A DNA stretch of 5,883 bases from an uncultured Clostridia bacterium (GCA_945867255.1 CAMBHV010000101.1:1-5883), one strand, 5' to 3'; counted from the stretch's first letter, positions 1 to 4,945 are shown. The notes: generated by a model not told the origin, from the letters alone. Translations and numbers: made by a program.

Positions 1-958
1 ATGTGCGCACGGCGTACTCGTCGCTCATGCCGGAGATATAATCCGTCACGGCACGGTCCACCCCTTCTTCCCACATGATATACAGGTATGCCTGCGGCAT
101 GGCGTTTGGGTTGTCGTGGAAATAGCCGTACAGCCCGTCGATCAGGCCGTCCACCTTTTTTTCTTCCTTTTTTGCCACCTTGTCCACATACACCGTGCTG
201 TACATGAACTCGTGCAGCGCGTCATACGCCGCCTGCCATTCCGGGGCCATGCCAATGTGTTCGGGCCCGTGGGCCACCACGGCGGCAATCAGGCTTGTGA
301 TGCGCTGCGATTTCGTGTTGCCCAGCGCCTGGCTGATCTCGCGCGGAATGTCCCCCGCGCGCAAAACGCCTGCCGCCATGGCGTCCTCAATGTCGTGGTT
401 CATATAGGCGATATGGTCCGCATAGCGCACCACGCACCCTTCCCGTGTGTACGGCCATGTGCCCTTTGTGTGGCAAACAAACCCGTTCAGCACCTCTTTG
501 GTAAGGTTCAGCCCCTTGCCGCCGCGCTCCAGCTTCTGGGCCACGCGCACACTTTGCTCATAGTGGCGAAATCCCCCCGGGCACAGGCGGTTCAGCGCGC
601 GCTCGCCCGCGTGGCCAAACGGGGTGTGGCCCAAATCATGCCCCATGGCAATGGCCTCTGTCAGGTCTTCATTCAATTGTAACGCGCGCGCGATGGTGCG
701 CGCGATCTGGCTCACTTCCAGCGTGTGCGTCATACGCGTGCGATAGTGGTCGCCTTCCGGCGAAAGAAACACCTGCGTCTTCTGCTTTAAGCGCCGGAAC
801 GCCTTGGAGTGCAGCACGCGGTCGCGGTCCCGCTGAAAACAAGTGCGATACGGGCAGGGTTCTTCTTCACGCTGGCGGCCACGGCTTGCATCCGCAAAGC
901 AGGCATACGGGCATAAAATATCGTGTTCCGTTTGTTCAATGCGTTCACGTACGGTCAA
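1..958 (-). CDS. dgt: dGTPase-like HD-domain deoxynucleotide triphosphohydrolase (3' end beyond window)
   Basis: Probable deoxyguanosinetriphosphate triphosphohydrolase-like protein, a cytoplasmic metal-dependent HD hydrolase that cleaves dNTPs to deoxynucleoside plus triphosphate and so helps set the dNTP pool. 319 codons are visible; family members run about 330-345 residues, so only a short C-terminus is missing. The start is TTG at 958: the protein then opens TVRERIEQTEHD, the usual family N-terminus, an AAGGGG-type ribosome site lies 7 bases upstream (966-974), and an in-frame stop at 980-982 rules out an earlier start. Visible motifs are FQRDRDRVLHSKAFRRLKQKTQVF (residues 41-64, given here as FQRDRDRVLHSK then AFRRLKQKTQVF), H78 in MTHTLEVSQIAR, H107-D108 in GHDLGHTPFGH, and a late metal-ligand aspartate in RYADHIAY. 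It lies 146 bases after the yigZ-like gene. In Clostridia this gene commonly precedes dnaG and rpoD, which cannot be seen here. The family is clear; the exact in vivo substrate is not. Confidence 0.93.
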   Translation of the reverse strand, partial: MTVRERIEQTEHDILCPYACFADASRGRQREEEPCPYRTCFQRDRDRVLHSKAFRRLKQKTQVFLSPEGDHYRTRMTHTLEVSQIARTIARALQLNEDLTEAIAMGHDLGHTPFGHAGERALNRLCPGGFRHYEQSVRVAQKLERGGKGLNLTKEVLNGFVCHTKGTWPYTREGCVVRYADHIAYMNHDIEDAMAAGVLRAGDIPREISQALGNTKSQRITSLIAAVVAHGPEHIGMAPEWQAAYDALHEFMYSTVYVDKVAKKEEKKVDGLIDGLYGYFHDNPNAMPQAYLYIMWEEGVDRAVTDYISGMSDEYAVRT

Positions 959-981
959 TGCCGCGCCCCCCTTTTTGCATC

Positions 982-1003
982 ATGTTTCAGCGTGCCGAAA
1001 CAT
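982..1003 (-). promoter_or_regulatory. 22-bp inverted repeat in the dgt 5' region
   Basis: The arms ATGTTTC and GAAACAT flank an 8-base centre. Read as minus-strand RNA the pairing extends inward through a G-U and a G-C pair, giving about 9 bp closed by a CACG loop; on the plus strand the same position is an A-C mismatch, so an RNA hairpin on the dgt transcript is favoured. It sits about 24 bases upstream of the TTG start and would begin close to +1 of the proposed promoter. It could be an operator for an unknown regulator or a 5'-terminal stabilising hairpin. There is no T-tract, so it is not a terminator. Confidence 0.45.
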
Positions 1004-1008
1004 ATCAC

Positions 1009-1037
1009 TTTTTATCTCTATTTTCTATATACGACAA
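1009..1037 (-). promoter_or_regulatory. Possible sigma-A-type promoter for dgt
   Basis: On the minus strand a -35-like TTGTCG (1037-1032) and a -10-like TAAAAA (1014-1009) are separated by 17 bases. Each matches four of six consensus bases, so the call is weak. Directly upstream, 1041-1096 is almost pure A/T and could act as an UP-like element. No strong terminator is visible between the yigZ stop and this point, so dgt may also be reached by read-through. Confidence 0.3.
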
Positions 1038-1104
1038 AAGCGTAAAAAACCCTTTTTCTTTTTATGAAAATTTTTTATTTTTTCATTTTTTCTTCACAGC
1101 TGCT

Positions 1105-1725
1105 TTAGAACGGCGCACTTTTCACCGCCTCGAACGCCAGCTGCGCCGCGCCGCGGCACAGTTCGCCCGCCTGCCGGCACAGCATGTCCCGCTGCTGTTC
1201 CAGCATGGAAAAGCACAGTGCCACATCGGCCTCAAAGCGCGTGTCGTCCAGCCTGGCCCCACAGGCTTCCAGCACGCGCACCGCCTGTTCATACTGCGCA
1301 TACGGCACCCGCCACACCCCTGGCAGCACCGGGCGCATGGTGACGATGTGCGCGTTCTGAATGGCCAGCGCAGCCGCGCCGCCATACGCACGCACAAGCC
1401 CGCCCGTGCCCAACAGCGTGCCGCCGAAATAGCGCGTGGTGACGATGATGCAATCCACAAGGCCCGCATGGCGAATGGCCTCCAGCGTGGGCAGGCCGCT
1501 TGTTTTCTGCGGCTCCCCGTCATCGGAATAGCGCATGCGCGCACCCTCGCGCAGCACATAGGCATACACGTTATGGGTGGCCGTTTTGTGCGCTTCGCGC
1601 ACGGCAGCCAGAAAATCAAGCGCCTTCTGTTCGGTGTCTGCAAATGAAAGCTGGGCAATAAAGCGCGAGTGGCGGTCTTCCAGCTCGGCTTTGGCCGTGC
1701 CCTGCACGGTGCGGTAACTTTCCAT
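1105..1725 (-). CDS. yigZ: YigZ/IMPACT family protein
   Basis: A 206-residue cytoplasmic protein of the YigZ/IMPACT (UPF0029) family, close to the usual bacterial length of about 205-215. The N-terminal IMPACT domain spans roughly residues 15-125 and shows the signature block: ATHNVYAYVL, then SDDGEPQKTSGLPTLEAI, then IVTTRYFGGTLLGTGGLVRAY. The C-terminal part (about 135-200) matches the ferredoxin-like second domain (DUF1949). Many relatives read GEPxGTAGxP where this has GEPQKTSGLP, a mild variation in the conserved loop. Biochemical function is unsettled; eukaryotic IMPACT modulates Gcn2, but that role cannot be carried over to bacteria. The ATG at 1725 is well supported by AAAGGAGG at 1738-1731, 5 bases upstream. 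No convincing promoter is seen in the 95 bases separating it from rpmE, so it may depend on read-through past the rpmE terminator. Confidence 0.92.
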   Translation of the reverse strand: MESYRTVQGTAKAELEDRHSRFIAQLSFADTEQKALDFLAAVREAHKTATHNVYAYVLREGARMRYSDDGEPQKTSGLPTLEAIRHAGLVDCIIVTTRYFGGTLLGTGGLVRAYGGAAALAIQNAHIVTMRPVLPGVWRVPYAQYEQAVRVLEACGARLDDTRFEADVALCFSMLEQQRDMLCRQAGELCRGAAQLAFEAVKSAPF

Positions 1726-1744
1726 GGCGGCCTCCTTTCACGCC

Positions 1745-1763
1745 GCGCCGGGCACCCCGGCGC
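1745..1763 (-). other. GC-only hairpin just upstream of the yigZ ribosome site
   Basis: A perfect 8-bp stem, GCGCCGGG against CCCGGCGC, with a 3-base loop ends 6 bases before the AAAGGAGG of the yigZ-like gene. It is separate from the rpmE terminator and lacks a T-tract, so it is unlikely to terminate. It may mark a processing or mRNA-stability element between rpmE and yigZ, or be a decayed terminator. Pairing is seen directly; function is unknown. Confidence 0.5.
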
Positions 1764-1779
1764 CGCAAAGTTGCAAAGT

Positions 1780-1810
1780 AAAAAACGAAGGGCAGCCCAA
1801 AGGCCGCCCT
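1780..1810 (-). terminator. Rho-independent terminator of rpmE
   Basis: On the minus strand AGGGCGGCC pairs with GGCTGCCCT (nine pairs, one G-U) around a TTTG loop, followed by TCG and six T. It begins 11 bases after the rpmE stop codon. The stem plus T-run is a textbook intrinsic terminator and should separate rpmE from yigZ at least partly. Confidence 0.9.
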
Positions 1811-1820
1811 CCGCCGAAAA

Positions 1821-2021
1821 TTACTGCAGGTTGAAGCGCTTTTTGAAGCGGTCCACACGGCCGCCGGTGTCCACCAGCTTCTGCTTGCCGGTGTAGAACG
1901 GGTGGCACTTGGAGCAAACTTCCACGTGGATCTCCTTCTTCGTGGAACGCGTGGTGAACGTATTGCCGCACGCGCAGGTGACCACGGCTTCCTCGTACTT
2001 CGGATGGATACCTTCCTTCAT
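1821..2021 (-). CDS. rpmE: 50S ribosomal protein L31, zinc-binding (C+) type
   Basis: A 66-residue protein beginning MKEGIHPKYEEAVVTCACGN and ending GGRVDRFKKRFNLQ, which is ribosomal protein bL31 of the large subunit, located near the central protuberance at the subunit bridge. It carries the four zinc ligands of the C+ form, C16 and C18 (CxC) and C36 and C39 (CxxC), so it is the zinc-requiring RpmE rather than the cysteine-free zinc-starvation paralogue YtiA. The start at 2021 is chosen over in-frame upstream starts because AGAGGTG lies 6 bases before it and the family begins exactly here. It has its own promoter, a long structured leader and a strong terminator, so it is essentially a monocistronic unit. 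Confidence 0.98.
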   Translation of the reverse strand: MKEGIHPKYEEAVVTCACGNTFTTRSTKKEIHVEVCSKCHPFYTGKQKLVDTGGRVDRFKKRFNLQ

Positions 2022-2148
2022 GTGTTTCACCTCTTTCTGGTTCTGATTCAGGGGGCCATGCCTTGTACATGTGCCCATCACAACCTTCAATTGGATGCTA
2101 CCAGCATACACCATCCTGTGCGTATGGAGCAGCGATCGGAACGATTGC
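2022..2148 (-). promoter_or_regulatory. Structured 5' leader of rpmE, candidate L31 ribosomal leader
   Basis: The promoter predicts an untranslated leader of about 127 bases, long for a 66-codon gene. It contains two hairpins. At 2105-2126 seven pairs (CATACGC against GTGTATG, one G-U) enclose an 8-base loop, and further interrupted pairing extends the stem to about 2094-2137. At 2053-2076 GGGC-CATG pairs with CATG-GCCC, eight pairs with one bulged A and a 7-base loop, ending about 31 bases before the start codon. L31 genes in several bacterial groups have structured leaders, and E. coli L31 represses its own mRNA. Whether this leader belongs to a described class cannot be decided by eye. Confidence 0.5.
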
Positions 2149-2154
2149 CCGAAT

Positions 2155-2183
2155 ATCATACCATACCATTATAAAAAATGCAA
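2155..2183 (-). promoter_or_regulatory. rpmE promoter with extended -10
   Basis: On the minus strand TATGAT (2160-2155) is preceded by TGG, giving an extended -10 (TGnTATnAT). Seventeen bases upstream is TTGCAT (2183-2178), a -35 matching only its first three positions. Transcription should start near 2148. A second TATAAT overlaps at 2173-2168. The -35 and spacer coincide with the T-tract of the upstream gene's terminator. Confidence 0.7.
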
Positions 2184-2211
2184 GGGCCCGGCCCGAAAAA
2201 CCGGGCCGGGC
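2172..2211 (-). terminator. Rho-independent terminator of the CCA-enzyme-like gene
   Basis: On the minus strand GCCCGGCCCG pairs perfectly with CGGGCCGGGC (10 bp) around a 6-base GTTTTT loop, followed by CCTTGCA and a run of six T. It lies about 82 bases after the stop at 2294 and closes that transcript immediately before the rpmE promoter. The T-run starts several bases after the stem, a little further than ideal. Confidence 0.85.
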
Positions 2212-2293
2212 TTTGTGGGAACTTTTCTTTTTCCAAAACTTTGCACTTTTACTTTACGGCCTGAGTGCGCAACCCCGCCGAAAGCCTGTTTCC

Positions 2294-3109
2294 TTATTTA
2301 TATTCCGCCGCCAGCGTCTGGGCCAGGGCCATCAGCGCGGGCTGGGTGTTCACGTCCGGCGCCTTCAGCACAGCCTCCATCAGCTGCGAAAGCACCCATG
2401 TGCCCTTTTGCCCCGTAATGCCCACGGCGGCAAGGTCCGCCGCTGTCACGGCCAAATGGCGCATGCGGTACGGCTCGCCGGAAAAGCACAGCGCGTCATA
2501 CAGCGCCAGCTGCCCGGCCCAGCGCACATCCGTGCGCATCAGCGTGCGCACAGCCGCCTCGTAGTCAAATTCCGGCAAATGGCACAAAAGCCGCTTCAGT
2601 TCTGCCACGCTCTGCGGCAGGGTGCTCTGTGCTGCCAGCCTGTCCATTCCCGCCAAAACGTCCGCAAAACGCTGGGAAAAGCCAAGGCGCTCGCACACAA
2701 TGGAATAATGCGCATTGCACATGCGCAGAAAACTCCACCATCTTGTCTCCATGGTGCAGGGCACTTCGCGCAAATCTTCAAGGCCTGTGCCCGTGCCGGT
2801 GATGCCATACTGCCCCAGGGCATTGCCCGCCACCAAGGGGGCAATTTTATCCGGCCAGTCGGAAAGCAGAATGTTCTGCACCGCCTCACGCACCACCCTT
2901 GCATGCAACCGCACAATGCCGCTGGCAGCCTGCATGGCCATGGTGTAGGTATCCTTTTCAATTTCGCAGCCCTCAGCCGCGCTGGCTGTAAACAGTGCCA
3001 GCACACGTGTCGGGTCCTGCCGGTAAAACGCCGCCTTGTCCTCAACCAGGCAGCGCAACACACCGTCTTTCAATTCGTAATCCTGTACGGGCCCCCGCAT
3101 GGTCTCCAT
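2294..3109 (-). CDS. Headless CCA-adding enzyme-like protein (tRNA nucleotidyltransferase C-terminal region only)
   Basis: 271 residues. Recognised by pattern, not search, as the RNA-binding/C-terminal half of class II CCA-adding enzymes. Residues 9-24 (QDYELKDGVLRCLVED) and 28-51 (a degenerate FxEDxLRxLRAxRFA segment reading FYRQDPTRVLALF, then EGCEIE) align with the end of the catalytic region. Residues 219-271 (LAVTAADLAAVGITGQKG, then VLSQLMEAVL and NTQPALMALAQTLA) match the family's C-terminal ending. The nucleotidyltransferase head with its GGxVRD and DxD motifs, normally about 130 residues, is absent, and several conserved arginines of the neck motif are changed, so nucleotide addition is not expected. 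It may bind tRNA or RNA. ATG 3109 is preferred because AAGGAG lies 9 bases upstream (3124-3119); a TTG at 3139 would put that site inside the gene. It has its own promoter and terminator, so it does not look like random debris. Function is unknown. Confidence 0.7.
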   Translation of the reverse strand: METMRGPVQDYELKDGVLRCLVEDKAAFYRQDPTRVLALFTASAAEGCEIEKDTYTMAMQAASGIVRLHARVVREAVQNILLSDWPDKIAPLVAGNALGQYGITGTGTGLEDLREVPCTMETRWWSFLRMCNAHYSIVCERLGFSQRFADVLAGMDRLAAQSTLPQSVAELKRLLCHLPEFDYEAAVRTLMRTDVRWAGQLALYDALCFSGEPYRMRHLAVTAADLAAVGITGQKGTWVLSQLMEAVLKAPDVNTQPALMALAQTLAAEYK

Positions 3110-3213
3110 TCCAGATAACTCCTTCCCCCCGGCGCGCAATGCCGCCTTTTCCTCGTTTTCACCCTCATCGGTGCGGCATTTTGCCGCAAACTGTCCTTTA
3201 TTTCTCGCTTTCC
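3110..3213 (-). promoter_or_regulatory. Leader of the CCA-enzyme-like gene with two mutually exclusive hairpins
   Basis: The transcript from the promoter at 3220-3228 has a leader of about 104 bases. Within it TGCGGCA (3188-3182, minus strand) pairs perfectly with TGCCGCA (3178-3172) over a 3-base loop. The same central bases, AATGCCGC (3180-3173), also pair perfectly with GCGGCATT (3145-3138), which lies about 14 bases before the AAGGAG. Only one pairing can exist at a time. This is switch-like geometry, but no known riboswitch class is recognised, and there is no T-tract for a terminator. If regulatory, it would more likely act on translation. Confidence 0.4.
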
Positions 3214-3219
3214 ATTTCT

Positions 3220-3228
3220 ATTATAGCA
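3220..3228 (-). promoter_or_regulatory. Promoter (extended -10) of the CCA-enzyme-like gene
   Basis: On the minus strand a perfect TATAAT (3225-3220) is preceded by TGC (3228-3226), a full extended -10. There is no good -35: the hexamer at the 16-base spacing is TTTCTT. Extended -10 promoters can work without one. Start of transcription is expected near 3213. It is back to back with the murC promoter. Confidence 0.7.
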
Positions 3229-3253
3229 AAGTTCGCATAAAAAGAAACGCAAA

Positions 3254-3286
3254 AATGTTTATTTTTTATGAAAAACATTATATAAT
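3254..3286 (+). promoter_or_regulatory. murC promoter region with inverted repeat
   Basis: A perfect TATAAT (3281-3286) has a weak -35 (TTTATT, 3258-3263) at 17-base spacing, in very AT-rich sequence. The arms AATGTTT (3254-3260) and AAACATT (3273-3279) form an inverted repeat over the -35 and spacer, a possible operator position. A second TATAAA lies at 3293-3298. The murC ribosome site AGGGGG (3305-3310) and ATG at 3317 follow closely, so the leader is short. Confidence 0.55.
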
Positions 3287-3316
3287 ATTTTGTATAAAAA
3301 ATCTAGGGGGCACAGC

Positions 3317-3538
3317 ATGAACGGGTTCAACAGCGATTTGCTGGATGGAAAAACAAAACTTCACTTTGTGGGGATCGGCGGCAGCGGCATGTTTCCGCTG
3401 GTGCAGATCCTGCATGCGGTGGGGTATGAAATTACGGGGTCCGATGTGGGCGAAGGCTTGGCATCCCGGTATATCACGGCCACAAAGCCGAAAATGTGCA
3501 CGGCGCACAGCTTGTGGTGTATTCCGCCGCCATCATGA
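3317..3538 (+). CDS. murC: murC N-terminal fragment, ended early by a frame break
   Basis: First part of UDP-N-acetylmuramate--L-alanine ligase. The ATG at 3317 has AGGGGG 6 bases upstream. Residues 1-47 are typical of the N-terminal Rossmann domain that binds the UDP-sugar: LHFVGIGGSGMFPLVQILHA (from residue 15) with the GxGGSG loop at 19-24, then YEITGSDVGEG up to residue 47. From residue 48 (LASRYITATKPKM) similarity ends and the frame closes at TGA 3536-3538, giving 73 residues instead of about 455. The expected continuation, LGIPVYHGHKAENVHGA, is present in another frame from 3457, overlapping this tail. About 8-9 residues normally found between SDVxEG and LGIP are missing, which fits a deletion of about 25 or 28 bases. 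Alone this fragment cannot be a working ligase. Confidence 0.88.
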   Translation: MNGFNSDLLDGKTKLHFVGIGGSGMFPLVQILHAVGYEITGSDVGEGLASRYITATKPKMCTAHSLWCIPPPS

Positions 3539-4665
3539 AGGGCAACCCTGAGGTGGAAGAGGCCATGCGCCTTGGCATCCCTACGGTAGAGCGCAGCGTG
3601 CTGCTTGGCTATGTCACCAACACCTACCCCTGCCCCATCTGCATTTCCGGCACACACGGAAAAACCACCACCACCGCCATGACAACGCAGATCATGGTGA
3701 TGGCCGGGATGGACCCGGCGGCCGTCATTGGCGGCAAGCTGCCCCTGATCGACGGGTATGGCCGCTATGGCGCAGGGCGCAACGTTGTGGTGGAGGCGTG
3801 CGAATATCACAACACGTTTTTGCAGCTTGTGCCGCACACATCTGTAATTTTGAATATCGACGCGGATCATCTGGAATTCTTTAAAACCATGGACAATTTG
3901 AAGGAATCATTCCGCAAGTTTGCCCTGCTCACCCAGCACCGCGTTATTGCCAACATCGATGACGCCAACACAGTGGCTGTGATGGGCCGGGTGGATCGCG
4001 ATGTGCGCACCTTCGGCATCCGCCAGAATGCCGATTACCGCGCTGTGAACGTGCAGGAATACCGCCCGTCCTTTTTCGAGTTCGACGTGGCCGTGCAGGG
4101 TGTGCCCGGCGTACACGTGCGCCTTTCCGTGCCGGGCTACCACAACATTTATAACGCACTGGCCGCATACGCCTGCGCCGAAGGGGCAGGCTGCACACCC
4201 AGCCAGTGTGCTCAGGGGCTGCAGGCCTTCCGCGGTGCCGGCCGGCGCTTCGAGATTCTGGGTGAGGTAAACGGCGTTACCATTGCGGACGATTACGCCC
4301 ATCATCCCACAGAGCTGGAGGCCACCCTGCGCGCCGCCAAAGAGATGGATTATAAAAAGGTGTGGGCCGTGTTCCAGCCGTTCACCTATTCGCGCACACA
4401 AATGCTTCTGGACGAATTCGCCCGTGTGCTCTCCATCGCGGACAACGTGGTGATGACAGAGATCATGGGCAGCCGCGAACGCGCAGAAGATTACACGGTG
4501 CGCACAAAGGACCTTGCGGCAAAAATTCCCGGCAGCGTGTGGTTTTCCACGTTTGATGAAGTGGTAGACCATGTTCTTGCCCATGCACAGCCGGGCGATC
4601 TTGTCATCACGCTGGGCTGCGGCGATATTTATAAAGCCGCCAAAATGATGATAGCCCGGGCATAA
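3496..4665 (+). CDS. murC: UDP-N-acetylmuramate--L-alanine ligase, central and C-terminal domains (frameshifted gene)
   Basis: MurC joins L-alanine to UDP-MurNAc using ATP, the first step of the peptidoglycan stem peptide, in the cytoplasm. In this frame the protein, counted from GTG 3496, shows the ATP-binding SGTHGKTTTT (residues 51-60), VVEACEYHNTFLQL, LNIDADHLEFF, the VPGYHNIYNALAAYA segment, DDYAHHPTELEATL (265-278) of the C-terminal domain, FQPFTYSRTQ, and the ending LGCGDIYKAAKMM. Everything after the junction looks intact and under normal codon use. MurC similarity starts upstream at 3457, in frame with no start codon, so the true gene is 3317-4665 broken near 3457. Possible starts for separate translation are GTG 3496 and ATG 3535; the ATG overlaps the fragment's stop as ATGA. 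A product from either lacks the UDP-sugar-binding Rossmann core. 47 plus 402 recovered residues is about 449, a little short of the family's 455-460. Confidence 0.9.
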   Translation: MHGAQLVVYSAAIMKGNPEVEEAMRLGIPTVERSVLLGYVTNTYPCPICISGTHGKTTTTAMTTQIMVMAGMDPAAVIGGKLPLIDGYGRYGAGRNVVVEACEYHNTFLQLVPHTSVILNIDADHLEFFKTMDNLKESFRKFALLTQHRVIANIDDANTVAVMGRVDRDVRTFGIRQNADYRAVNVQEYRPSFFEFDVAVQGVPGVHVRLSVPGYHNIYNALAAYACAEGAGCTPSQCAQGLQAFRGAGRRFEILGEVNGVTIADDYAHHPTELEATLRAAKEMDYKKVWAVFQPFTYSRTQMLLDEFARVLSIADNVVMTEIMGSRERAEDYTVRTKDLAAKIPGSVWFSTFDEVVDHVLAHAQPGDLVITLGCGDIYKAAKMMIARA

Positions 4666-4676
4666 CAAATGCCAAC

Positions 4677-4722
4677 ACAAAGCGGGCGGCCCTGCGAACA
4701 GGGCCGCCCGCTTTGTTGTTTT
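4677..4722 (+). terminator. Strong rho-independent terminator of murC
   Basis: A perfect 18-bp stem, ACAAAGCGGGCGGCCCTG with its exact complement, is closed by a CGAA tetraloop (4695-4698) and followed by TGTTTT. It starts 11 bases after the murC stop codon. It should end the murC transcript efficiently and isolates it from the downstream gene. Confidence 0.93.
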
Positions 4723-4917
4723 CTGCAGCCCGCCATATGCGGCGGCCACGGCGCATACAAGCCCCGCACATCCATTTGCGCCGCGCGTCTCTTGCATACA
4801 ATTTGCTTCTATTGTATGCATTCATGGCAAACCAAATGTATGTATATTGCATAAAAAATATCATATTTTTGTCTATAAATTATAAAAAATAAACAAAAAC
4901 ATTGGCGGTTTTACACC
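4723..4917. other. Intergenic region between murC terminator and downstream promoter
   Basis: I see no credible gene here. 4723-4790 is GC-rich with only a weak hairpin near 4730-4745. From about 4837 to 4900 it turns sharply AT-rich with phased A- and T-runs, plausible as curved or UP-element DNA upstream of the promoter at 4918-4945. Two perfect inverted repeats fall inside (4793-4820 and 4854-4870, the first listed separately). TTGCATA occurs twice, at 4792 and 4848. Confidence 0.6.
4793..4820. repeat. Perfect 10-bp inverted repeat, possible operator
   Basis: TGCATACAAT and its exact complement ATTGTATGCA are separated by 8 bases. Neither side has a T-tract, so it is not an intrinsic terminator for either strand. 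It lies about 100 bases upstream of the -35 of the PTS-like gene's promoter. It could bind a dimeric regulator, or be a short transcript structure. No known operator consensus is recognised. Confidence 0.5.
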
Positions 4918-4945
4918 TTGTTTTCCTTTCTGTGCGTCCTATAAT
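4918..4945 (+). promoter_or_regulatory. Promoter of the PTS-like gene
   Basis: A perfect TATAAT (4940-4945) lies 16 bases after TTGTTT (4918-4923). The start of transcription would be near 4952, leaving a leader of about 59 bases. The leader holds the palindrome TTCCCCC-G-GGGGGAA (4962-4976), too tight to fold as a hairpin but usable as a protein site, and then the ribosome site AAAGGAG (4997-5003), 7 bases before the ATG at 5011. Confidence 0.7.

Noticed and set aside
116..682. 188-codon open frame on the plus strand
   Set aside because: It is antisense to the dGTPase-like gene, whose motifs are unmistakable on the minus strand.
1041..1096. A/T homopolymer-rich stretch considered as a yigZ terminator
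   Set aside because: The only pairings are A-run with T-run around CCC, with no GC stem, so it is not a credible intrinsic terminator. It is more likely UP-like DNA for the dgt promoter.
886..1647. 253-codon open frame on the plus strand
   Set aside because: It is antisense to the yigZ-like gene and its first part is the AT-rich intergenic region; no ribosome site or recognisable protein.
2094..2137. Known riboswitch or T-box in the rpmE leader
   Set aside because: No T-box sequence, tRNA-like specifier loop or recognised aptamer core is visible; a ribosomal-protein leader is the better fit.
2063..3118. 351-codon open frame on the plus strand
   Set aside because: It lies opposite the CCA-enzyme-like gene, crosses the rpmE leader, promoter and the terminator at 2172-2211, and its translation is arginine/histidine/proline-rich with no family resemblance. 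It is a by-product of high GC coding on the other strand.
3484..3538. Programmed ribosomal frameshift as an explanation for the murC break
   Set aside because: There is no slippery heptamer or stimulatory structure, and the residues expected between the two parts are missing, which a frameshift alone would not explain.
3907..4821. 304-codon open frame on the minus strand
   Set aside because: It is antisense to the well-recognised murC sequence and runs through the perfect murC terminator; the composition is that of a mirrored GC-rich gene.
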